Shown here one piece after another: positions 47,940 through 59,060 of a DNA stretch of 64,000 bases (the first letter of the stretch is position 1; each line of letters begins with the position of its first letter). Under the pieces are notes generated by a model. It ran no database searches and had not been told where the DNA came from. It was given only the letters and a program-made list of their open reading frames with translations. The DNA comes from Sclerodactyla briareus (Eukaryota > Echinodermata > Holothuroidea > Dendrochirotida > Sclerodactylidae): the NCBI GenBank assembly GCA_026419785.1, contig JAODTK010005590.1, positions 1 through 64,000 on the forward strand, in the 5' to 3' direction. The position numbers and the translations under genes were made by a program.

Positions 47940-50790
47940 AGTTCCCTATTGTTTTGTGGTCAGGTAAAAGGTCATCTGCAGGTCAAGAGAGGTAAGAAGT
48001 CTGAAATTCTTTGTTAACCCGATAAGTCCAGAATTCCCGGTTCGAGCAGGTTAAATTTTGTATGCAGCTCTCTAATGGGGAGTAAAGGACACCTATTGTT
48101 TTTGATGCAGACCGGGGGTCAGATTTGGGGGGAAATTGGGAATTGTGAGAAATTGATAATTTGGCCAACATTAGTTGTTAACACGAAACTCGATCTCACC
48201 CGATGATGAGCTCATACTAAGTATATGGGTTCCCCGTAATGAGTACATGATTCCTATTGTTTTGGGTCAGGTCAAAGGTTATCTGAGGTGAAGAGAGGTC
48301 AAAGTCTGAAAATCTTGTTAACACGATGATCCCAGAATGCCTGGTCCGATCAGGTTGAAATTGGAAAGCAGCTTTCTTATGGGGAGTACAGGAAACCCTA
48401 TTGTTTGAGGTGCAGACCGGGGGTCAGATTTGGGGGGAAATTGGGAATTGTGAGAAATTGATAATTTGGCCAACATTAGTTGTTAACTAACTAACTAACT
48501 AACTAACGATAATTCGATCCCACCGAGATGGGTGGATATACCTCGTACTTGATATATGGGTTCCCATAATAATTACATGAACCCTAGTGGTTTTGGGTTA
48601 GTCAAAGGACATCTGAGGTCAAGAGGGGGGGTAGGTCAAAGTCTGAAAATCTTGTTAACACGATGATCCCAGAATGCCTGGTCCGATCAGATTGAAATTT
48701 GGTAAGCAGCTTTCTTATGGGGAGTACAGGAAACCCTATTGTTTGAGGTGCAGACCGGGGTCAAATTGGGAAAAAATGATAATTGGCAATCTTAGCTCGT
48801 TAACACAATAACTCGATCCCACCTTAATGGATGAACCTCGTACTTGGTATATGGGTTCCCCAATGAGTACATGATCTTACTATTTTGGGGTCAGTCAAAG
48901 GTCATTTGAGGCCAGGAGAGGTCGAAGTCTGAAAATCTTGTTAACACGATGATCCCAGAATGCCTGGTCCGATCAGATTGAAATTTGGTAAGCAGCTTTC
49001 TTATGGGGAGTACAGGAAACCCTATTGTTTGAGGTGCAGACCGAGGGCAAGATTTGGTAAAAAAAAAAAAGGGAAATTGTGGAAAATTGATAATTTGCCA
49101 ATTTGGGATAGTTTCACGATACTTCGATTCCACCTGGATGGATGAACCTCGTACTTGGTATATGGGTTCTCAGACCCGCCACCTCGTCCCCCTGGTGCGT
49201 CTGGTGCATGGGTTGCAATTGGGTAAGTTGAGTTGTGAAGTAGATTGCACAAAACAGGACGGGTTTTGTGAATCTGTGAACTACGAATACTTACCAATTG
49301 GGGGGATCCCATCCGTCCTTCCCCACTGGCGGGCCTCCGCGGCCGACCAACGTCCGCTTCCCCTTCATCTTCCTTCCCTTCTACGGCCCCCGTGGCCTGT
49401 CCTAACTCCTGCCGTTCAGGGCTGTCAATTTGTGAAGGACGATTGGGGTTGCCCACCCGGACTCTGTGGTAAAACATTAGCCAGGTCTTGATATATTATT
49501 GGGGGAGGTGCATGGGGGGTTGCCAAATGGGTAAGTATTCGTAATTCACAGATTCACAAACCCGTCCTGTTTGTGCATAATTTGGTCAATTTTAGCTCGT
49601 TAAACACGATAACTCGATCCCACCTTAATGGATGAACCTCGTACTTGGTATATGTGTTCTCCATAATGAGCTGCATGATCCCTATTATTTTCGGGCGTGG
49701 TCAAAGGGTTCATCCCCGATGCCTGGTCCGATTCAGATTGAAATTTGGTAGCAGCTTTCTTATGGGGAGTTCAGGAAACACTATAGTATAGTGCAGACCG
49801 GGGGGTCAGATTGGGAGAAAAAGGGAAAAGTGTGATAAATGATAATTTGGCCAACATTAGTTGTTAACACGAAAACTCTATGATGAGTACATGGTCCCGA
49901 ATTTTTTTGGGGTCAGGTCAAAGGTCATCTGAGGTCAGGAGAGGTCGAAGTCCGAAAATCTGTACCAACGATAAGCCCAGAATGCCTGGTCCGATCAGAT
50001 TGAAATTTGGTAAGCAGCTTTCTTATGGGGAGTACAGGAACCCTATCGTATTAGGTGCAGACCGGGGGTCCAATTGGGGGAAATGAAAAAATTGATAATT
50101 GGCAAATTTCGCTCGTTAACACGATAACTCGATCCCACCTGGATGGATGAACCTCGTACTTGGTATATGGGTACATGATCCCATTATTTTGGGGTCAGGT
50201 CAAAGGTCATCTGAGGTCAGGAGAGGTTCGAAAGTAAGAAATATTGTCACCACGATAGTCCCAGAATGCCAGCAGCTTTCTTATGGAAAGTACAGGAACC
50301 CCATTTTTTGAGGGTGCGGACCGGATTGGTAAAAAACAAAACGGGAAATTGTGAAAAATTGATAATTTGGCCAATTTGAGCTCGTGTACACACGATAAAG
50401 CTCCCAATGGATGGATGACCTAGTACGGTATATGGGGTTCTTCCATAATTGAGTGCAAGATCCTCTGTTTTTTGGGACAGGTAAAAGGTCAGCTGAGGTC
50501 AAGAGAGGTCAAAGTCGAAGATCTTGTTAATACGATAAGACCAGAAGGCATGGTCGATCAGGGGGGGGTTGGGAAGAGCTTTGCGTATGGGGAGTATAGG
50601 AACCCTATCGTATTAGGTGCAGACCGTGGTCAGATTTGGGGGGAAATAGGAAAAATGTGAAAATTTGATAATTTGGACTCGTTAACACGATAACTCGATC
50701 CCACCTGGATGGATGAACCTCGTACTTGGTATATGGGTTCTCCATAATGAGTGCATGATCCTTATTGTTTTGGGGTCAGGTCAAACTGAC
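47940..50790 (+). repeat. ~300-bp tandem array, about nine copies
   Basis: Units share GGTCAGGTCAAAGGTCATCT, GATCCCAGAATGCCTGGTCC, AGCAGCTTTCTTATGGGGAG, GAGGTGCAGACCGGGGGTCA, TTGATAATTTGGCCAAC, CGATAACTCGATCCCACC and ATGAACCTCGTACTTGGTAT. The AAAGGTCATCTG word recurs near 47968, 48273, 48604, 48896, 49918, 50203 and 50486, so units are about 290-330 bases. One unit has an added (AACT)n near 48484. The array is interrupted at about 49171-49580. ORFs on either strand are chance readings. Confidence 0.95.
49171..49580. mobile_element. foldback-like insertion inside the 300-bp array
   Basis: The repeat unit breaks off after TATATGGGTTCT and resumes near 49575. Within the interruption 49245-49303 and 49521-49577 are inverted copies of one another (TGCACAAA..CAGGACGGG, GTGAATCTGTGAA, ACGAATACTTACC), about 57 bases each, around a loop of some 215 bases that is GC-rich and unrelated to the array. 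Outer parts (GGTGCATGGG at 49204 and GGTGCATGGG at 49507) form a direct repeat. No transposase is encoded. Confidence 0.65.
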
Positions 50791-52130
50791 ACTGACTTAT
50801 TGACACAATAACGGGCACAGTCACCTTGGGGGAGAGATGTGGTTAGACCGGATGCCCCTCCTAATTCGACTTGATTCGCGTAACTGGGGGTGGTGTTTGG
50901 GTAAAGGGCCACCCCGAAATCGCAAGGGAGTCAATTGGCAAGACAAAATAATTTGTCAGAGAAAGAAGAGAACTGTGCAGATGACCATATTGGTGGGAAG
51001 GATGTAGGCTTGCCTATACCTACTGACTGAGCTGTTACATCTAGTGCACCCCCCCCCCCGCCTCCGAAAAGAAATTACCGTGAGTTACACGCCCTCGAGT
51101 TCGGGTCAACCCACATCCTTAACCCCTCCCCCCTACGGGAGTTCAATCAACCCATCATGCGGAGTTGTTGCAAGAGGGTTCCAGCATGTTCAATGGGCCG
51201 AAAACACTCAAGGGCCATGTTTCACAACTATATATGTCTTTCTTTTTTTATTTCCTTTAAATGGTAGATTGAAATTTGATTGCTTGATTGCAGTTGCCAT
51301 AGCAACCAAAAATCTGGCTTCATAAATTCATAATTTATGCTCATCGTGTATATGTACTTTGTTGCCTGATTCCAAATTCATGAGTGGGCCTACTTGCATT
51401 ATTGTAGTTGTTTTGTTGTTGTCCCAATCTGAAACAATCAGGAGCCATGCGTGGTTGCCATGGCAACAGCATAAAAATAACAACATGTGTGGAATGGGTC
51501 ATACCGGCCACTATACACATCGATAGATCGATAGATGTGAAACTTATGGAACTCTAGCCTCAAAACCCCCTGACATGAGTGAAAAAAAGTTGATTTCGAA
51601 TAAATAAGTCTCTTTCAGTGAATGCCGGAAAGGGCGGCAGAAATTACATTCACTGTATCAATCTTGCAGGTTGTGTTCACCATAGGCTGTCTCGGATTCG
51701 AAAAACTGCCAGGCCAGAAGCAGGCCAACCTGGGGCATGTGCTTGTAATACTTCGATTTCGGGAGACTTCAAAATCAACAGATATGTTGCATTCATGAAC
51801 ACGGATGCCTCAGAAAGGTGACAGCCACGACAGTCAACATCCAGCATTGATCCAGAACCAGGCGATTGAAACTGAGGAGTGGAAAAAGGATGAAGTAAAG
51901 CATATGTAGTGCTACACATAAAGTGGACACAAGAAATTACTGCTCTTCAAATGTCAAATTCTGCCTTTTTCGGGAATCAGGACATGCCTATTGGTATTGT
52001 AATGTGTGCAGGTAAGTGATGTACGTGGCAAAAACAAGAAAATATAAGACGGGAAGCCCCGAGGTAGTGGCATTTCAGCAGAAGGCTGATGGAATCGGCC
52101 ATTAAATGGAGACAAGAATGACAAATGTAC

Positions 52131-52182
52131 TTTGAAGAGGATGGTCCATGCAGCAAGAGCCTCACAGACTTCAGTGGAATAA
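52131..52182 (-). CDS. candidate short exon, unrecognised
   Basis: On the minus strand a pyrimidine-rich TTCTTCTCCTTTCAG precedes a block reading YSTEVCEALAAWTILFK, followed by GTACAT as a weak donor. The reading is open and protein-like, but I can name no family and the block is only 52 bases. It could be chance. Confidence 0.2.
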
Positions 52183-52896
52183 CTGAAAGGAGAAGAAAGT
52201 GACAAATTCTCTTTAAACTAGCACAGATGGAATGAAGACATATCGATACCCATACCACAAATTTGTAGTTTCTAGCATGTTACTTATAGTTGATCTTTTT
52301 CAATTTACTCTTGGAAATTTGAGGGATTTATGACACAACAGGGGTGGGGGAGTGGGCGATGTGAAGGCCACTTATATAGTCACCGCCTATGTTGCATTTC
52401 CGCGGCATCTGCGCTTAGGTAACCAAAAGATGGGAAACAGGTATTCACATCAAATTGAATGTTTCTTTCTCAATATCTTGTGGATTCATTTTTAGGCTCC
52501 TATTTGGATCCCATCCATAGTTTTTGTTCATTACAACTGGGTACCAAAATACATGTTCACCTTGACTTTGTGTTATTATATACTGTATAGTCAACCTGAT
52601 AGTTGTCATAAAGTCAGCAGAGGTCGTAGAAAACTACAAATTGACCTGAATAATAATAATACCATCAGCTCAATGTGGAAACTCTCAGCATCAATGCTGG
52701 AAGTGATATCAAAACAGGGTACAGGTACAGGAAGTAGCCTACAGTAACCTTGCTTCAAAACCAGAAACAGTTTGATTACTGTTCCAAGGTAGCAGTTTAG
52801 ACAAGTTACAGTAGCAAATAATTTCAGTGAAATATAGAACATTCAAAATTATGACAAAACATACATGAACTACTGCACTGTTCATTGGATCCATAC

Positions 52897-52976
52897 CTTG
52901 TACTGTATCCTGTAAATGTTTCCCTCTGCAATGGCTGTTCACCTGGTGAGCCACGGAGTGCAGTTGCTAATATGAC
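52897..52976 (-). CDS. candidate short exon, unrecognised
   Basis: On the minus strand GTGTCTCCCACATTGCAG precedes an 80-base block reading VILATALRGSPGEQPLQRE then TFTGYSTR, ended by the donor GTATGG. Both signals are good and the same direction as the block near 52.15 kb suggests they might belong to one gene. No family was recognised. Confidence 0.3.
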
Positions 52977-53885
52977 CTGCAATGTGGGAGACACATGGAA
53001 ACAGCATGACATATGACATGAATGATAGGTAGCACTAATAATGAAATGCTCAATGAACACAACAGAATATTTTCCTGATCGGCTACACGCATTCTTTCCT
53101 CTTGATCTGTTGGTCAACTATTGTTATGCGAGACTAGTATGTACTATTCTATGCAGGTAGAAAACCTGTTTTAATTTATTACAGTAACAAAATTCTCAGA
53201 GATAACACAATGTTGTTAATTTTGGAGGAAAACATGTTTAAATAAACTGGACTTTCGCCGCATACAGGCTAACTGAAACTTCCATGCTGCAAAAATGTCC
53301 ATGCATTCACAATCAGAAATGTACTGTACTGTACAATGTGTACATGGGAGAAGGTACTAGTGTTCCACGTTAGGTGCATTCACAAAGTTGGTGTGACGCA
53401 CTACAGAACGGGTCTGGAACCTGGATGTTTACTCAACTACAAATGTTCTCAATTTAGAGTTAGGCCATAATCTTTGGCGGGCAGTGTATGGAATGCACCC
53501 TGGAATAATGTTCAGCAAGTATAGCATTGAAAAAAATTATAATTGAGTCAAACACCTAAATCATTGTTCTAAGTCAATAATATAGAAAACCGAGCAAAAT
53601 GATTTAACAAGAACATTTGCTGCGGAGACTTTATGCAACAAAGCAAAATGTGGTGAAATGCTAATTAAATTCTTAGTAGAAATATAGAATCATTCAGTTA
53701 TTTACCTTCCTCCAAATGGGAAAGTAACACCATCTGCATCATAGCCTTTGAAGCTAAATAACCATCACATCACCTAGCCCTAAGTTAACATCGTAACCAG
53801 CATATCTAGGCTACCTCAATTTATACGGGTGAACAATAACTGAACCTTTTTATCCACATCAATTGTGATAACTAACATACCTAAC

Positions 53886-54020
53886 CAGGGGCGGCGCCAG
53901 GGTTTTACGATAGGGGGGGCAGAATTGGCATGGATGTCTGACATGGTGGAGGGGTCTAAGGGGAGGGGGTGTCCCCCTCCCCTTTGCAATTTTTTGAGTC
54001 ATCACTATGCTTAGATGCCA
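53886..54020 (+). mobile_element. CAGGGGCGG-type transposon end, probable non-autonomous copy
   Basis: CAGGGGCGGCGCCAGGG at 53886 resembles the left ends at 15816 and 16531 and starts a G-rich stretch (TAGGGGGGGCAGAATTGG, GGTGGAGGGGTC, GGTGTCCCCCTCCCC). The right end was not located, so the extent given covers only the recognisable left part. Confidence 0.4.
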
Positions 54021-54267
54021 AAATGGGCACATTTGATTACACTTTGTAAGTGTTCGCCCTCTGTACGTCACGATATCACAAATTGTCAGAAGAGACAATC
54101 AGGTCGGAATTGTCATTTTTAAGGATCTCCTGACTAGTTACAGACAGTTGTCCTTAAAGTGAAGTGCATCTTTCTTGATAAGCTGTTCCAGTCTAAACGA
54201 GGGTTATTGCATGCTCACACTTTACCATAACCCTTTACCAATGATTTGATGACTATATAGGAATTTA

Positions 54268-54445
54268 GCATTATCAGTTAGATACTTTATTCATCATCAG
54301 TTAAAATGTTACACATATCAGTTGACAGCTATGATTAATTATCGGTTAGAGAGTTACTTCATCAGTCAGTTAAATTTTGCATCATTATCAAATGTTGATT
54401 CATTATCGGTCAGATGTGATCACAGTAGTTATATCATTAGTGCAG
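54268..54445 (+). repeat. degenerate ATTATCGGTTAGA tandem repeat
   Basis: CATTATCAGTTAGATAC, CATCATCAGTTAAAATG, ATATCAGTTGACAG, ATTATCGGTTAGAGAG, CATCAGTCAGTTAAATT and CATTATCGGTCAGATG recur every 22-35 bases. The core ATTATCGGT is the same as in the repeat at 17.1 kb. Confidence 0.6.
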
Positions 54446-54449
54446 TTGT

Positions 54450-56130
54450 ATCACATGCCATCTTCGAAAAAAAACATAGAACTTAAGTGGAATGCGAACG
54501 GTTACAGGAAAGTCTTTCTCTACGTGTAACTGCTTGTACATGTTAGCATATGCAGCGTGAACCTCGTTTGAGAAGCAGCATGGATTGGAAGCCAAGATTG
54601 AAACCGGTGTGTGACGTATTATAAATCCCAAAGGACTTCCGCTCTTCTATGTCTTCACTTAAGCACGCGGACCGTTAGATTATTATACATACATACCACA
54701 AATAACTGCCGTTTATCCGTTCTGACACATCACACTGCACAGTGCCACGGGTATTTTTTCATGAAACCCCCGATTTTATAGGTTCAATTCTTTAGGCGGT
54801 GTCCGTATAGAAATGGCGAATCCTGCCTGATCTGTAAAGCAAGCAAACCTTCCTGAAATCGAAAAAAAAAAAAAAAAACACATATTACACGGCATGTCAG
54901 GGTGTCAATGAAATGTGTTACATGTTTATATAAAATTCCTATGATGATTTTTGCCATTCACATGGTCTAGGCCAAACCCTGTCCGACTTGTACAGGAGCG
55001 AAACAATAATGTCTATTCTCGCGATTGAGACACGTCAAGGTACGTGTTCACGTTACATCAGTCCCATTGTTTTTGTTTTTTTGGTTTTTTGTATGTTTTC
55101 AGACGTGGGCGGAGTTGGAGGATTGTCAATCCTGATTTGACCTTATGTCAGTTCAGTTTTGGCAGTTTTACTAGAATAAATGGTTATGATGTACAGTCAC
55201 CGTGTTTATAGGGCTACAATAGGGCCGTTTAGAGAGTGAGATGAGATTATATTCAATCTGGATGCATTCTGTTTCTGAGGGGGCTTAGACATGCCATGGG
55301 ACTAGGTATAAAACCTGGAGAAGTTATTTTTAGTTAGCCTGAATTCTGTATCAATCGAGAGCCTGTTGGGAAACGAAAGAAAGAGAGATAACAGTCGGCT
55401 TTAGTTAACCTACCAAAAACACCATTCACCTAGGGGCTCTTGAAGATAAAATTTAGTTAACGAAGAACACTCTTAGACCCCAGTTTAGTTTGCAGAAATC
55501 CAGAATGTGAAAAAAATAATGAAACGAAGGAATAAAAACATATTTGCCGAAAATAGTGGGTGTTTCATGCGTTGGTGTGTGCTTCATTGCACGATGTACA
55601 TTTCATCTCAGAGGGACACCCCTCTCCCATGGCCCATCTACTAAAAAGACCAAGGGACCAAGGAAAAATATTTCAAATCGGGTGGGGAATATTTAGGGTG
55701 TTGTATGGCCACACATTAATCCACGGCCACCTGAATGTTTGTTGAGTTAACACGCGTTGAACATAGTTGTTTGAGATCCCTAGGAACAAATTTAAACGTA
55801 AGAAGAAGAAACAACGACCCGTCAACAGAAGCAGGTCACTGCCACGGATGATCCGTTACTTCCGGATCCAGCACACGAAAGGAAGAGGAACGCCTCTCTT
55901 CGGTCGACACAAGAAGCCAGTAGGCCTACCATGCGAGCCGCCAAAAAACCACAACGAGAAATCCGGCAAGATCCAAATCTTCGTTGGAAAGGTACATTCA
56001 TCCAGTTCAGGTAACCACTTTCGAAAATATGATGTCAAATGTCTCACCCGAAGCGCCGACACACAATGGAAATCCTAACAAAGTTGCTATCCCCGAGAAA
56101 AAGAAAGAGTCGCTCTATCTTTGAACAAAC
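54450..56130. other. no recognisable gene
   Basis: A17 tract near 54868-54884 and T-rich runs near 55070. The ORF at 55767-56078 is lysine- and arginine-rich at its start but matches nothing I know. Confidence 0.45.
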
Positions 56131-57580
56131 CTGTCCAACAGATATTATCGGGTGGCCTTTCGGACTACAACCGACCCCACCGGCCTCATTTTCAGCACCA
56201 CCCACAGTTCCCACCCAATCACGTCACCAACGCCTCTCACCGTCAACAGCGCCCACACAACTAGGGCAGTCATCGACATTCATGGTGACCTACCATGGAG
56301 CTATTATATTGGGTTTGCGTTTAAGTCGACTGTTATCTGTTAGAAATTACGTCAGTTGCCTTCAATAAAGCGACCCTGATTGGCTGCAGTGTTCAGGACG
56401 GGAACACCATTACGTCATCTAACAGAGAGCCTTTCAGCTCCGAGCCTGATAGTTAAGCCACGCCCACCATATGAAGCGCGCAGCCAGCATTTTTTTTATC
56501 GCGTCCTCCAACGCTCCCTGATCGCCGCCAGTAATATGTGCTGCAAGAACACGCGAATAACAAGCTCCCCAAAAGTTGCAAACGCGCATGTTTTCCGTTC
56601 GAGTCGTCGCGGGGAAAAAATATCAAAGCTAAACCGTCGACTAAAAGCACATAGTGGAGAGGGACATGAGGCTGCGTCTGCGTGCCCAGTTGGAGTGGTT
56701 CATTATGCCCCCGCCAGACTGACACATAACACGTTGACAATAGCCCACATACAAGACATTACAATAGATCGTAACTGGGAGAAAAGCTTCAGTAGTGTTG
56801 ACCCCTGTTTGTTAGAATACGACAATGACAACACAGGGTCTACTTTTCACTCAGCTCACGCGCAAAACCATAACGACGCGCATTGTACACATTACTAGGC
56901 CCGGCAATCCAAACGCAACTGCCTATGCCGGGCTGACGCCGGTGTGTAAAATGGGATTACGCGCAGTTTTCCATTGTCTTCAGACGCGCTACATGAAAAT
57001 GTCCCGAAAGAGTAACACAGACCGTAGTTGATCAAAAATTAACGCCCCCCCCCACACGAAAATGTAACCGCGTGTTCAGTCGTGTCCAGGGAAAAATTCT
57101 GCGTCAATTTTCCCGGTAGAGTAGCTCATACGTTAGAATGGCAGCCAGGACACTTAAAAGCACAAAACCTCGAGGGTGGTGATCGCGTGTCAGTCCGGAT
57201 GTGGGGGACATTTTCAAATGCTACAATATATTGAGCGCGTTGCCTCTCCAGTAATATACTAGCTCCCATGCACAGACACGGGGAGAAGATTGTGCGTCTT
57301 TAGTGCGTCCTGAAACGTAAGTGTTTGCGTCGGGCCAAGCATAGGGAATCTGGACATGATATTACGCGCGTTGAACAACGCCCTCCCCGCAGAACAGCAA
57401 GGGAACCCCGGGCGGCGCAAGATTCTGCCCGGAGCTATGACGGCCGGCAAGTTTGTAAATTTGAACATTATGTATGCCACCTGCGCGTATGAACAGTCCG
57501 CGCCCTCATCTAGGTGGCCGCGAAGTGCACATATCCTAGTCCCTTCACGCGTTGCTGTAGAAACGATGGGGTAAGGGCAT
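56130..57580. other. CpG-rich block with a 172-codon ORF, unrecognised
   Basis: This block is markedly richer in CpG than its surroundings (for example ACGCGCAG, GCGCGTTG, CCCGGGCGGCGC). It contains the longest ORF of the window, 56380-56898 on the plus strand, with no signal peptide, membrane segment or known motif, and ORFs on the minus strand that extend into the neighbouring LINE tail. A promoter or CpG-island-like element is possible, but no TATA box with a matching first exon was found. Confidence 0.4.
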
Positions 57581-59060
57581 AGTAAGTAGTAGTAGTAGTA
57601 AGTAGTAGGTTGAGTCTGTCTATCCGACATGATCAGTGATCAATCTCCGCCACGTTCCACGATCTTGCGCAGAAGTTATATAGCTTCCCGAAACTGTTAA
57701 TGTTGACGTCCCTGAATTGCGATTTGATTTTTCCGAGCAAATAGTCACAGTCGCCAACTGGTTAGTATAGGTCTCAATGTTCTCTTAGAGGATCTTCGGC
57801 TGGAGCTCTTCTTGGAGTCTCGTGACGTGACCAAAAAATGCTCCAAACGCCTATGTGCTACTCGGAAGACCAGGATTTGATTGGTCACATCATAGAGTTT
57901 CGTCGTTTGGTATCCAAATTGTACTTGGTCCATCTATGGTTGAGAACATTTGCGGAGGAGTCTTCTGTGGAATGTCGTCAAATTTTGCTGCTCAAAGATT
58001 CTTCGTTGTACCCCACAGTTCGCACTAATACAGAAAAATACTCTGTATAAGGGCATCGCAAATCCGAGTTTTAAGATGCTTGTACTTATTCGTCTGCTCT
58101 TGAAAATTGTTGATAGAGTGTTGAAAGCGTTGTTGTTATACCAATTCTTCTGTTTATGTCTTCTTCGGTTCCTAACAACCTTCCTACTATTTACATTTCT
58201 TCCACTTCCATTGCATTTCTTGTGTTGAAAAATTGCTCAGTTTTCGTGCTGTTTGATTTTTAGATTTCTTCTTGTCTTTTCTCAGTCACTCGCTCTTTGA
58301 TTCTTGCAAATATGTTCTCCAGTCGATGCCCAAGAGATATCATCAGCGTAATTGTTGGTCACGGTGAAAAAGTTGTCGGATTACTATTTTGCGCTGTAGT
58401 CTGATCAACTAACTAGATGGTTGTATAACTGCATCAATGTCATCTTCATCCGATTTCAAATAGTTGGCCAGGTATGTTACAAAGAATAATGCACTCGCTC
58501 TGTCACCCTGGGGGGACCCTATGTTTCGTGCTGAAAGGATAGTTTGCCGTCTAATTTGACCGTGTATGAAACATCGTTCAGTCATAGTGAAATGAGAAGA
58601 GTTCGCGCTCTCGAGATCTATGCAAATGCATTTATTAGTGTGCCTCTTTGATTCTGTATCGAACGCCTTGCTCATTCAAGTAATAGAAGGTTAATGTTAT
58701 ATCCTATTGAATTTCTGCTTTTTCAGCTACAATTGTGAAAGCGAACACAGCTCTGCAGTGCATCTACCTGAGGTATAGGCTGTTTGGGTGACGGGAAGTA
58801 TATGCTCATCAATTAGGGGGCGGATCCTCCTTGTAATACAATTGCGAGGCTTTGCCCTCAGGTTGAAAGTAACCTCAACAGTCCTTAAATTTTCTGTGGG
58901 CCTTAGTTTTCCTGGTTTTTGAATTGGTGTTAAGATTCCTTGTTCATTCTATTGGTATTTCTCCTGTTTCGGCGATTTTATTCAATATATCAGCTATGTA
59001 TTTATGGGTGCAGGGTCATAATTTGAGATGTCAGCGTGATTTGGTCACAACCTGGGATTT
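57581..59060 (-). mobile_element. LINE, RT and 3' end with (ACT)n tail, broken
   Basis: Read on the minus strand from high to low coordinates: a reading like AETGEIPIE then QKPGKLRPTENLR near 58.9-59.0 kb, DEHILPVTQTAYTSGRCTAE near 58.8 kb, MSKAFDTESKR (RT motif A) near 58.67 kb, NIGSPQGDRASALFFVTYLA (motif B) near 58.5 kb, LKTRICDALIQSIFLY and a GHVTRL block near 57.83 kb, and DRGTWRRLITDH near 57.65 kb, which is the usual C-terminal end. The element stops in a microsatellite tail (AGT on the plus strand, 57581-57608). Several shifts and stops interrupt it. The clade is uncertain. The 5' endonuclease half may extend to about 60.9 kb but was not recognised. Confidence 0.8.

Larger units (their letters stand above)
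50790..53880. other. no firm gene; possible short minus-strand exons
   Basis: C tract at 51048-51058. The rest has balanced composition and few repeats. Two short minus-strand blocks with good splice signals are described separately. A plus-strand block at 51618-51823 (after CTCTTTCAG, before GTGACAG) is open throughout but unrecognised. Confidence 0.4.

Noticed and set aside
49022-49491. ORFs of 145 and 151 codons on opposite strands
   Set aside because: They straddle a satellite unit and the foldback insertion, overlap each other and match no family.
56380-56898. Host gene from the longest ORF
   Set aside because: The 172-codon ORF has no motif, no supported start or splice signals, and lies in a CpG-rich block where chance ORFs are longer.
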